NCBI GenBank assembly: GCA_900770055.1
Contig: CAAGJD010000224.1
Coordinates: 1-5,452 of the forward strand
From: Acholeplasmatales bacterium
GTDB lineage: Bacteria > Bacillota_I > Bacilli_A > Acholeplasmatales > Anaeroplasmataceae
Direction: 5' to 3'
Length of the DNA stretch: 5,452 bases
The notes below the pieces were generated by a model that was not told the origin of the DNA, searched no databases, and saw only the letters and a list, made by a program, of their open reading frames with translations. Shown here one piece after another: positions 1-5,376 of the stretch. Each line of letters begins with the position of its first letter. The first letter of the stretch is position 1. Both the position numbers and the translations under genes were made by a program.

Positions 1-20
1 GACGTGTGCTCTTCCGATCT
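1..20. other. Illumina TruSeq adapter remnant (not genomic)
   Basis: These 20 bases are identical, as I recall it, to the 3' end of the Illumina TruSeq read-2 adapter, ending in GCTCTTCCGATCT. An exact match of this length at the very first base is best explained by untrimmed adapter carried into the assembly. The natural sequence therefore begins at about base 21. The apparent GTG start at base 4 and the first five to six residues of the reading frame are artefacts. It also implies that base 1 is a true contig edge. Confidence 0.96.
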
Positions 21-582
21 AGAATTTTATATGAAATTCAAAAATGAATTAAAAATGAATAAGGCTGCCGCAAATGCTTTATATGTTGGTATTAATACAG
101 ATACAGGAAGATTTAAATTTGATAGTATTACATCAAGAACCTTCATTGCCGCAGCAGAGCTACTTGATAATGGAGTAGATATTTCTTGGATTGATAATAA
201 TTTATCAATTGAAACTTTACAAACACTAAAGCTTAAGGGATATTGTTTATCTAATTTCCAAATGACAGAAAATGGTTTTGCCTATATCATTATGAAAAGA
301 GAGATTATTGAAATGTTTGGAGTGTCTGATGAGGATGCTGCTGCACAGGTATCAACAATATCTACAATTGAGGGATGTCCTGTTTGGGCAATATTCATGG
401 ATTATCCAAATGAAATTAGAATTAGATTAAGATCAAGGGGTCCAGTTATTAATAAACTAGCAGAAGAATATGATGGCGGTGGCCATGCTAAAGCCTCAGG
501 AGCTAGGCTAAATAATTGGGATGAACTAGAAGGATTTGTAAAAAAAGCTGATGAACTAGTTAAAAATTACAAAAATCAGTAA
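21..582 (+). CDS. nrnA: DHH/DHHA1 phosphoesterase, NrnA type (nanoRNase/pAp phosphatase), 5'-truncated
   Basis: This is the C-terminal part, about 187 residues, of a bifunctional oligoribonuclease and pAp phosphatase. The family degrades very short RNAs and 3'-phosphoadenosine 5'-phosphate in the cytoplasm with Mn2+. The motif GINTDTGRF (bases 88-114) is the last conserved block of the DHH domain; its Asp (bases 100-102) is a metal ligand in the family. GGGHAKASG (bases 475-501) is the substrate-binding signature of the DHHA1 domain. The N-terminal half, with the DHH motif itself, is missing because the contig begins here; family members are usually about 310-330 residues. Frame 1 is open from the adapter junction to TAA at 580-582. 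There is no start codon to choose: the GTG at base 4 lies in adapter, and the internal ATGs at 31 and 55 are not preceded by a good ribosome site. No hairpin terminator follows before the tRNA promoter, so transcripts may read through to the terminator at 749-779. The exact subfamily (NrnA versus a close DHH relative) is inferred. Confidence 0.88.
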
Positions 583-599
583 AAAATTCAAAAAAGTAC

Positions 600-628
600 T
601 TGCAAAAACAAACATAATTTAGTATACT
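600..628 (+). promoter_or_regulatory. Promoter of tRNA-Gln
   Basis: A -35 box TTGCAA (600-605) and a -10 box TATACT (623-628) are separated by exactly 17 bases. This is a good housekeeping sigma factor promoter, predicting a transcription start near 635, some 25 bases before the mature tRNA end. It lies directly behind the stop of the upstream phosphoesterase gene. Confidence 0.8.
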
Positions 629-631
629 AAT

Positions 632-654
632 CGAGAACTCATAAATGAGTCTCG
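632..654 (+). repeat. Inverted repeat / hairpin in the tRNA-Gln 5' leader
   Basis: CGAGA-A-CTCA (632-641) pairs with TGAGTCTCG (646-654). The stem has nine pairs with one bulged A at 637 and a TAAA loop. It spans the predicted transcription start (about 635) and ends five bases before the tRNA acceptor stem. It could fold in a precursor RNA made by readthrough from upstream, or act as a DNA palindrome at the start site. It has no T-tail and so is not a terminator. Function unknown. Confidence 0.6.
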
Positions 655-659
655 TAAAT

Positions 660-734
660 AGGAATATAGCCAAGCGGTAAGGCAAGGGACTTTGACTCCC
701 TCACGCGCTGGTTCGAATCCAGCTATTCCTGCCA
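660..734 (+). tRNA. trnQ: tRNA-Gln (anticodon TTG)
   Basis: All four arms can be paired. The acceptor stem AGGAATA (660-666) pairs with TATTCCT (724-730), all seven pairs Watson-Crick apart from A666-T724, which is also canonical. The D stem is GCC/GGC (669-671 with 681-683) and the anticodon stem AGGGA/TCCCT (685-689 with 697-701). The anticodon loop CTTTGAC (690-696) places TTG at 692-694, reading CAA and, by wobble, CAG glutamine codons. The T arm is GCTGG/CCAGC around TTCGAAT (712-718). The discriminator is G731 and CCA is encoded at 732-734. It has its own promoter and terminator, so it is a monocistronic tRNA gene. Confidence 0.97.
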
Positions 735-748
735 ACCTAATAAATACA

Positions 749-779
749 GAGATGATATGATAAATATCATCTTTTTTTC
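749..779 (+). terminator. Rho-independent terminator after tRNA-Gln
   Basis: GATGATAT (751-758) pairs with ATATCATC (764-771) around a GATAA loop, extended by A750-T772. A run of seven T (772-778) follows. The stem is AT-rich but perfectly paired. It would end the tRNA transcript and any readthrough from the phosphoesterase gene. Confidence 0.88.
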
Positions 780-810
780 TTCATTTTTCGTGCTTATTTT
801 TATATAAGTA

Positions 811-819
811 TGCTATAAT
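811..819 (+). promoter_or_regulatory. Extended -10 promoter of the lipoprotein gene
   Basis: TGCTATAAT contains a perfect -10 box TATAAT (814-819) preceded by the extended -10 dinucleotide TG (811-812). The sequence 17-18 bases upstream (about 790-796) is a poor -35 box, which an extended -10 can compensate for. The predicted start is near 826, just before the ribosome site AGGAGG (833-838). Confidence 0.65.
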
Positions 820-847
820 TTATTATAAATAGAGGAGGAAAGGGTTT

Positions 848-2320
848 ATGAAAAAAATATTTAAACTAATTTTTGCATCTTTTTTATCATTAATGGTTAT
901 TTTTTCTTTAGCTTCATGTGCAGATGAAGAACTTTCAGAAGAAAAAATTAAAGAAAGCTTTAATGAAGAAATCTCAAAATTTTCTTTATCAAAAGCTTCA
1001 CTTAACAACTATGCTAATTCTGCTATGAAAGAAGTAGCTAACATTGATGTTGATTCAATCATTAATAGTGTAGAAGTACCAACAGCAAAAATTACACAGG
1101 CATTGATTGATGGAGATGAGGTTTACTCAAGCGAAGTTTATATGTGGCAAAATGCGAAAAAGATTTATTATGGTTACTATAATGATGACACAGATTTTGC
1201 TTCATATTATTTAGATTTAGATTATATTAATCAGCTTTTAACATCTGTTAAACCAACAGAAGAAAATATTGATTATGTAGATCTTTTATTACAATTAATT
1301 GCAAACGCAACAGAAATTGAAATTCCTGAGATTAACATTGATGATTATTTAGGATTAATTAAATTTGAAGCAGATGATTTTAAATTTGAAAATGGCTATT
1401 TTGTATTTGATAAGGTATCATTAACTAATTTTGTTTCAAGATTGATCCCAATCACTATGGAGAAGTATAAAGCTTCTGTTCTTTTATTAATTAATTCTGT
1501 TATAGATGAATTTAAGATTTCTATTAAATATGATGGTAAGCATTTCAATGAATTTAATTTCAATTTAAAAATAAATCTAAAGGCACTTATTTCTATTATG
1601 ACTAATAGTGGTCAAGCAATTAATATAATAGGTGATGATAGTAATATTTTATTTTCATTATCTACAGTTTTAGATTATAAGGATAATAAATTAAGTGGAT
1701 TACATATTAATTCAGATTTAGATGCTAAAGTAATTAATACTGAAGATGATACTCTTAGCTATAAAGCAAAACTAACATATACTTTCGACATAACAGAAGC
1801 TGAAATTATGAATAATATTGCAGGCGAATTTGTTGGTGGTTCATATTCTATTTTAGATAGTTATGATCCTGTAAAGGATGAATATACAGAAATTACATAT
1901 AAAAGTATATATTCATATAAAATTAATTCAGCATCTACAATAGATTTAAAGAATAGAACATTAACATCTGAAAGTAATGTGAGTGTATTACAAACTGAGG
2001 CTGTTAATGATGGAGAGCCAGAAACTACATATGATTTAAATGTTAAATTATCTATGAATAAAACAGCAAATAAATTTGAATTAAAGGTATTATTAAATGA
2101 AGATTTATTCATTGATGAAGTAGTTAATTATAAGGATAATAAAGCATCTGATGGAAAGTTTACTATTTATTATGGTTTAATTGAAAAGATTAATGGTGGT
2201 AATCCAAGTTCTCAAAGACTTGAAATGATTTTTGAAACAAAGGATGTTGTTGTACCTGAAGTATTATTAAATGATGAAAATGCAGTAAATATTTTAGATA
2301 ATCTTGAAATACCGGCATAA
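848..2320 (+). CDS. Putative lipoprotein, 490 residues, function unknown
   Basis: I do not recognise a named family. The N-terminus is a clear lipoprotein signal: MKKIFK positive region, hydrophobic stretch to about residue 20, and lipobox LASC with Cys24 as the predicted lipidation site. It should be anchored to the outer face of the membrane after SPII cleavage. Cys24 is the only cysteine. The mature part is acidic, rich in Asp, Glu, Asn and Lys, with a helical-looking start (about 26-75) followed by alternating hydrophobic/polar segments suggesting much beta strand. DYKDNK at 276-281 and NYKDNK at 427-432 sit in similar strand-turn-strand contexts, with YDGK near 229. This pattern could fit a LolA/LppX-like ligand-binding barrel or a beta-repeat surface protein, but that is a guess. 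The start is fixed by AGGAGG (833-838), nine bases upstream. Its own promoter and terminator make it a single-gene unit, so functional coupling to the exporter downstream is unproven. Confidence 0.85.
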   Translation: MKKIFKLIFASFLSLMVIFSLASCADEELSEEKIKESFNEEISKFSLSKASLNNYANSAMKEVANIDVDSIINSVEVPTAKITQALIDGDEVYSSEVYMWQNAKKIYYGYYNDDTDFASYYLDLDYINQLLTSVKPTEENIDYVDLLLQLIANATEIEIPEINIDDYLGLIKFEADDFKFENGYFVFDKVSLTNFVSRLIPITMEKYKASVLLLINSVIDEFKISIKYDGKHFNEFNFNLKINLKALISIMTNSGQAINIIGDDSNILFSLSTVLDYKDNKLSGLHINSDLDAKVINTEDDTLSYKAKLTYTFDITEAEIMNNIAGEFVGGSYSILDSYDPVKDEYTEITYKSIYSYKINSASTIDLKNRTLTSESNVSVLQTEAVNDGEPETTYDLNVKLSMNKTANKFELKVLLNEDLFIDEVVNYKDNKASDGKFTIYYGLIEKINGGNPSSQRLEMIFETKDVVVPEVLLNDENAVNILDNLEIPA

Positions 2321-2366
2321 TCATATATTGAAATTTTAACACTATAAAATTATTAAGTTATTTATT

Positions 2367-2400
2367 AGACTGTGATCAAAAATTCACAGTCTTTTTCTTT
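2367..2400 (+). terminator. Rho-independent terminator after the lipoprotein gene
   Basis: AGACTGTGA (2367-2375) pairs perfectly with TCACAGTCT (2384-2392) around an eight-base loop, followed by TTTTTCTTT. It separates the lipoprotein unit from the exporter operon. Confidence 0.9.
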
Positions 2401-2405
2401 TTTGG

Positions 2406-2434
2406 TTGAAAATAATAGCTTCTAAAGCTATAAA
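2406..2434 (+). promoter_or_regulatory. Probable promoter of the ABC exporter operon
   Basis: A -35 box TTGAAA (2406-2411) and a -10 box TATAAA (2429-2434) are 17 bases apart. Other -10-like boxes overlap downstream (TATAAT 2435-2440, TATACT 2440-2445) but lack a -35 at correct spacing. The spacer is almost filled by a palindrome, listed separately. Confidence 0.6.
2415..2431 (+). promoter_or_regulatory. 17-bp palindrome in the promoter spacer, candidate operator
   Basis: ATAGCTT (2415-2421) and AAGCTAT (2425-2431) are perfect inverted repeats around CTA. The palindrome lies between the putative -35 and -10 boxes and overlaps the -10 box by three bases, a classic place for a dimeric repressor. 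No regulator gene is in the window. GntR-type (YtrA-like) repressors commonly control exporters of this sort, but the binding protein is inference. It has no T-tail, so it is not a terminator. Confidence 0.5.
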
Positions 2435-2462
2435 TATAATATACTTTATTTTATAAAAAGTT

Positions 2463-2469
2463 AGGAAGG
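2463..2469 (+). promoter_or_regulatory. Ribosome binding site that decides the ATPase start
   Basis: AGGAAGG directly abuts an in-frame ATG at 2470, which is too close for initiation. The next in-frame ATG, at 2479, has a nine-base spacer. The start is therefore set at 2479, removing three residues (MIY) from the longest frame. Confidence 0.8.
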
Positions 2470-2478
2470 ATGATATAT

Positions 2479-3348
2479 ATGCCTATATTAGACATTAGAA
2501 ATCTAACAAAATATTATGGTAAAACTAAAGGTGTAGTCAATTTGTCATTAACTCTTGAAGAAGGTGAAATATTTGGTTTTATTGGTCCAAATGGTGCTGG
2601 AAAATCAACTACGATTCGTTCCACACTAAATCTAATCAATAAAACTTCTGGTGAAGTATATTTTAATGGTAAAGTATTTGACAAGAATGATATAGAAATT
2701 AAAAGATTGATTGGTTATTTACCAAGTGAAATTAATTTGTATGAGGATTTAACCGTTAAACAAATGCTTGATCTTCATGAGCGTTTATATAATGAAAGCT
2801 TTACTGAAAGAAGAAATGAATTAGTAACAAGACTACGTCTTGATGAAAATAAAAAGCTTGAAGATTTATCACTTGGTAATTCTAAGAAGCTAGGTATAGT
2901 GTTAGCTTTAATGCATAGTCCTAAGCTTTTAATATTAGATGAGGCAACAAGTGGCTTAGATCCAATAATACAAAAGGAATTTTTTGACATATTGAAAGAA
3001 GAAAAACAAAAAGGGACAACTATTTTTTATTCAACTCATATCTTAAGTGAGATATCAAAGCTTTGTGATCGTGTTGGAATAATTAAAAATGGCCAATTAT
3101 TAAAGGTAGAGCCTGTTAAGAATTTATTAGATAAACATTTAGTTAATATTACAATTACTTCATTAGAATGTGAGAAAATATTAGAGGATCTTAAGGTAGA
3201 TTTAATAAGTCATTCTGATGATACTATTATTTTTAGAAATACAATACCAGTTAATGAGTTATTAAAAAAGCTTGTTAATTACGATATTTCACAAATTTAT
3301 ATTGAACAAGCCTCCTTAGAGGATATATTTTTACATTATTATGATTAA
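2479..3348 (+). CDS. ABC-2 type exporter, ATP-binding protein
   Basis: This is the 289-residue ATPase that powers the membrane protein encoded next. Nucleotide-binding motifs are in order: Walker A GPNGAGKST (36-44), Q-loop region GYLPSEINLYEDLT (79-92), signature LSLGN (130-134), Walker B LLILDE (150-155), D-loop SGLD (158-161) and switch His187 in STHILSE. Two positions differ from the usual pattern: Ser83 stands where the Q-loop Gln normally is, and Walker B continues EAT rather than EPT. The tail SLEDIFLHYY is typical of BcrA/YxlF-like ATPases that pair with ABC-2 permeases. Such exporters often remove antimicrobial peptides or act in envelope stress, but the substrate here cannot be read from the sequence. 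The permease begins 14 bases after its stop, with its ribosome site overlapping the stop codon, so the pair is translationally linked. A palindrome-containing promoter lies upstream. Confidence 0.95.
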   Translation: MPILDIRNLTKYYGKTKGVVNLSLTLEEGEIFGFIGPNGAGKSTTIRSTLNLINKTSGEVYFNGKVFDKNDIEIKRLIGYLPSEINLYEDLTVKQMLDLHERLYNESFTERRNELVTRLRLDENKKLEDLSLGNSKKLGIVLALMHSPKLLILDEATSGLDPIIQKEFFDILKEEKQKGTTIFYSTHILSEISKLCDRVGIIKNGQLLKVEPVKNLLDKHLVNITITSLECEKILEDLKVDLISHSDDTIIFRNTIPVNELLKKLVNYDISQIYIEQASLEDIFLHYYD

Positions 3349-3353
3349 GGGGG
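3347..3353 (+). promoter_or_regulatory. Ribosome binding site that decides the permease start
   Basis: AAGGGGG overlaps the ATPase stop codon and abuts an ATG at 3354. The in-frame ATG at 3363 has a nine-base spacer and is preferred, giving a protein that begins MLLREL. Confidence 0.75.
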
Positions 3354-3362
3354 ATGATTATT

Positions 3363-4154
3363 ATGTTATTAAGAGAGTTACGTGTTAATTTAAAAAGCTT
3401 TATTTTATGGGCTTCTATTTCAATTGCAATATTTTTAGTTGTATTCTTAGTTTATCCATCTATCGTAAGTAGTTCTGAAATGGCTAATTTAGATGAAATG
3501 CTTAAAATATTTCCAGAGGAACTATTAAAAGCATTCAATATGGATATTTCATCTATAGATACTGCGTTTGGTTGGTTAAAAAGTGAAGGCTTTGTCTTTA
3601 TATTATTAATTACTTGTTCTTATTCTGGTATATTAGGTTCTAATATTTTACTTAAAGAAGAAAGTGATAAAACAATAGAATATCTTGCGATGGTACCAAT
3701 AAAAAGAACAAATATTGTATTATTTAAAGTAATCGCAGGAGTAATATATGTTATTTCATTAATAGTTATAATTGGTTTATTTAATCTTGTATGCTTAGCT
3801 ATAAGCGGTGATTTTGATGTTATTCAATACTTATTGTTAAGTATTACTCCGATTTTCCCAGCATTAATTATTTTCTTTATTTGTATGCTTGTATCTACTT
3901 TTATGAATAAGACAAAGAAAATGCTTGGTATTAGCTTAGGAATTGTTTTAGTAAGCTATTTATTAAATGCGCTATCAACAATGTCTAGTTCAATTGAATT
4001 TTTAAAATATTTTTCTGTATTTACTTTAGCAGATATTAGAAATGTTATTAAAAATATATCAATAAATCCTATTATGCCTATTATTTCATTATTAGGCTCA
4101 GGAATAATTCTAGCTTTAACAATTTATAGATACAATAATAAAGAATTCTTATGA
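3363..4154 (+). CDS. ABC-2 type exporter, permease protein
   Basis: This 263-residue integral membrane protein should form the transport path, probably as a dimer, with the upstream ATPase. Six hydrophobic segments are visible at about residues 13-32, 77-97, 119-147, 155-180, 186-205 and 236-254. The first is followed by an extracytoplasmic loop of about 45 residues. Between segments 2 and 3 is the hallmark of ABC-2 permeases: an EE..KTIEYLAMVPIKR stretch (about 99-115), the cytoplasmic coupling region that touches the ATPase, matching the family pattern EExxGTxExLLxxPxxR. The length suits a single-domain ABC-2 permease of the NatB/BcrB/YxlG kind. It ends in TGA with no clear hairpin terminator after it, so some transcription may continue into the next operon, which has its own strong promoter. 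The substrate is unknown; drug, peptide or ion export are all possible. Confidence 0.92.
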   Translation: MLLRELRVNLKSFILWASISIAIFLVVFLVYPSIVSSSEMANLDEMLKIFPEELLKAFNMDISSIDTAFGWLKSEGFVFILLITCSYSGILGSNILLKEESDKTIEYLAMVPIKRTNIVLFKVIAGVIYVISLIVIIGLFNLVCLAISGDFDVIQYLLLSITPIFPALIIFFICMLVSTFMNKTKKMLGISLGIVLVSYLLNALSTMSSSIEFLKYFSVFTLADIRNVIKNISINPIMPIISLLGSGIILALTIYRYNNKEFL

Positions 4155-4168
4155 TTATTTCTTTGCAA

Positions 4169-4197
4169 TTGTAATTATTTGTCGATTATTGTATAAT
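4169..4197 (+). promoter_or_regulatory. Promoter of the TerB-like gene pair
   Basis: A -35 box TTGTAA (4169-4174) and a perfect -10 box TATAAT (4192-4197) are 17 bases apart. Transcription should start near 4204, immediately at the ribosome site GAGGGTG (4205-4211). The leader would thus be only about a dozen bases. Confidence 0.8.
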
Positions 4198-4216
4198 TTC
4201 CTTAGAGGGTGTTATT

Positions 4217-4642
4217 ATGGAAAAAATTGATGAAATTATTGAGACTTATCAAAAGACTAAAGAAGAAGAACGTATATTGATTGCTAAGGAAGCAACAAGC
4301 TTTGTTTTAACTGAATTAAATCAAGTAATTGATGATGCAGAAGCCTCAATTAAGGTATTCTTAATTGCGATTAGCACTTTTATATGCGCAGATGGAATTG
4401 TTAATCAAGCAGAGTATAAGTTTGTAAAAAATTATACTGGAATTGAAGTTTCCTTTGATGATTTTTTTGAAATCATGAAGGGTGGCTTAGATGATGAGTT
4501 AATCAATGATTTCGATTATATTTTGGATAATGCATCACTAGAATTCAAGCAAAATATGTTAAAAATTGGAGCTTGCATTTGTGCCGCAAACGGCGAAATT
4601 ACAAGTAAAGAGAGAAAACTAATTGCTAAATTTATTGAATAA
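4217..4642 (+). CDS. TerB-like helical protein, first of a tandem pair
   Basis: This is a 141-residue soluble protein with no signal peptide or membrane segment, probably cytoplasmic. It is predicted to be mostly helical. Two helix-loop-helix-like blocks share spacing: DGIVNQAEYKFV (59-70) and NGEITSKERKLI (125-136), each following the pattern [DN]-G-x-[VI]-x-x-x-E-x-x-x-[VI]. This double acidic-loop arrangement resembles the TerB/DjlA-N fold (tellurite-resistance TerB family), in which the acidic residues can bind divalent metal. That assignment is mine by motif. Cysteines at 57, 120 and 122 sit just before the two loops and are matched in the downstream paralogue. The start ATG has GAGGGTG five bases upstream and a good promoter. 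The paralogue follows after 14 bases. Function is unknown; in tellurite-resistance clusters TerB acts with TerC and TerD proteins, none of which is seen here. Confidence 0.8.
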   Translation: MEKIDEIIETYQKTKEEERILIAKEATSFVLTELNQVIDDAEASIKVFLIAISTFICADGIVNQAEYKFVKNYTGIEVSFDDFFEIMKGGLDDELINDFDYILDNASLEFKQNMLKIGACICAANGEITSKERKLIAKFIE

Positions 4643-4656
4643 GGAAGGATAAAAAA

Positions 4657-5073
4657 ATGGCAAGTTGGAAAGAAATTTATCATCAGGCTTTGAACTGGTC
4701 TGATGAACAAAGAAAAGAGGTTGCAACAAGCGCAACAGCTAATATTATTAGAGCACTTAGAAATAATATTCCTGATGATCAAATATCAGTATTGTTTTTG
4801 AGCGGTGCATCTACTTTTATTTGTGTAGATGGTGTAGTAAACCAAGATGAATATGAATTCTTCACTGGTTTTACAGGTTTTGAAGTTGATTATGATACAT
4901 TCTTTGAATTAGTTAAAACAGGTGCAAACCCTGAATTAGTTAACATTTTCAAAAATCTGTTACAGGTTGATGATGATTTAAAAAATAATTTTTTAGTGTT
5001 AGGTTTATGTCTATGCGCATGTAATGGAACTATTACAGTAGAAGAACAAAAATATATTGAATCATTATTATAG
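4657..5073 (+). CDS. TerB-like helical protein, second of a tandem pair
   Basis: This 138-residue paralogue of the preceding protein aligns almost without gaps. About half of the residues are identical over the central stretch from STFIC (52-56) onward, while the first 45 residues have diverged strongly. The two acidic-loop blocks recur: DGVVNQDEYEFF (58-69) and NGTITVEEQKYI (123-134), with the same six-residue G-to-E spacing. Cysteines 56, 118 and 120 match the partner, and Cys122 is extra. No signal peptide or membrane helix is seen. AGGAAGG (4642-4648), overlapping the upstream stop codon, lies eight bases before the ATG, so the two genes are in one operon and probably made in similar amounts. 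Divergence of the N-terminus with conservation of the loops suggests a heteromeric pair or division of labour rather than a redundant copy; this is inference. It ends with TAG and a terminator follows closely. Confidence 0.8.
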   Translation: MASWKEIYHQALNWSDEQRKEVATSATANIIRALRNNIPDDQISVLFLSGASTFICVDGVVNQDEYEFFTGFTGFEVDYDTFFELVKTGANPELVNIFKNLLQVDDDLKNNFLVLGLCLCACNGTITVEEQKYIESLL

Positions 5074-5078
5074 ATTTT

Positions 5079-5103
5079 AAGAAGACTTTGGTCTTCTTTT
5101 TTC
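5079..5103 (+). terminator. Rho-independent terminator after the TerB-like pair
   Basis: AAGAAGAC (5079-5086) pairs with GTCTTCTT (5091-5098) around a TTTG loop, and the T-run continues to 5102. It closes the two-gene operon. Confidence 0.9.
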
Positions 5104-5104
5104 T

Positions 5105-5144
5105 TTGAATTTTATTTACCTTTGTATTATAATATTTTTATAAT
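5105..5144 (+). promoter_or_regulatory. Two overlapping promoters of the small membrane protein gene
   Basis: Promoter 1 is TTGAAT (5105-5110), 17 bases, TATAAT (5128-5133). Promoter 2 is TTTACC (5115-5120), 18 bases, TATAAT (5139-5144). Both -10 boxes are perfect and lie 11 bases apart. The first is the better match overall. Starts would fall near 5140 and 5151; the second would leave little room before the ribosome site at 5148-5153 and may be weak or unused. Confidence 0.6.
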
Positions 5145-5163
5145 ATTAAGGAGTTGTAATTAT

Positions 5164-5376
5164 ATGAAGGATATAATCAAATCTAATTATAAGGATATAT
5201 TATTGGTTATTGGGTATATTATTGTTGCTGAAATGATTTATGTTGTATTAGCAAATTATTTATGGGCAAAATGGTATATTAATCTAATTGTAGCTATTAT
5301 TATTTTAGGTATAGGAATAGTTATAGGATTTTATTATGTAAAATCAGTAATAAATGAAAAGAAAAATAAAGAATAA
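5164..5376 (+). CDS. Small membrane protein with two predicted helices, function unknown
   Basis: The 70-residue product is not recognised. It has two hydrophobic segments, about residues 11-32 and 39-58, joined by a short turn containing LWAKWYIN. A basic N-terminus (MKDIIKSNYK) and a basic C-tail (KSVINEKKNKE) suggest that both ends face the cytoplasm, making a helical hairpin in the membrane. The second helix is rich in Ile and Gly (IIILGIGIVIG). The start at 5164 is set by AAGGAG (5148-5153) ten bases upstream. A longer frame from a TTG at 5122 would run through the promoter and is rejected. It has its own promoters and follows a terminator, so it is a separate unit. It might be a toxin-like or regulatory small membrane protein, or a membrane anchor, but nothing decides this. 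Confidence 0.75.
   Translation: MKDIIKSNYKDILLVIGYIIVAEMIYVVLANYLWAKWYINLIVAIIILGIGIVIGFYYVKSVINEKKNKE

Noticed and set aside
4..21. GTG start for the NrnA-like gene at base 4
   Set aside because: It lies in adapter sequence, and the protein lacks its whole N-terminal DHH domain, so the gene is cut rather than started here.
632..659. T-box or riboswitch upstream of the tRNA
   Set aside because: The leader is only about 25 bases and a tRNA gene is not a riboswitch target; only a simple hairpin is present.
823..1008. Minus-strand reading frame of 61 residues
   Set aside because: It lies almost entirely antisense to the lipoprotein signal region, has no ribosome site, and its composition mirrors the real gene.
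1861..2112. Minus-strand reading frame of 83 residues
   Set aside because: It lies inside the lipoprotein gene with no promoter, ribosome site or recognisable motif.
2775..2990. Minus-strand reading frame of 71 residues
   Set aside because: It is antisense to the most conserved part of the ATPase, whose motifs prove the + strand frame.
4516..4782. Minus-strand reading frame of 88 residues with several cysteines
   Set aside because: It spans the junction of the two paralogues antisense; its cysteines and serines arise from reversed AT-rich codons, and no initiation signal is seen.
5122..5163. TTG start extending the small membrane protein by 14 residues
   Set aside because: This stretch contains the -10 boxes and ribosome site; the ATG at 5164 is correctly spaced from AAGGAG.
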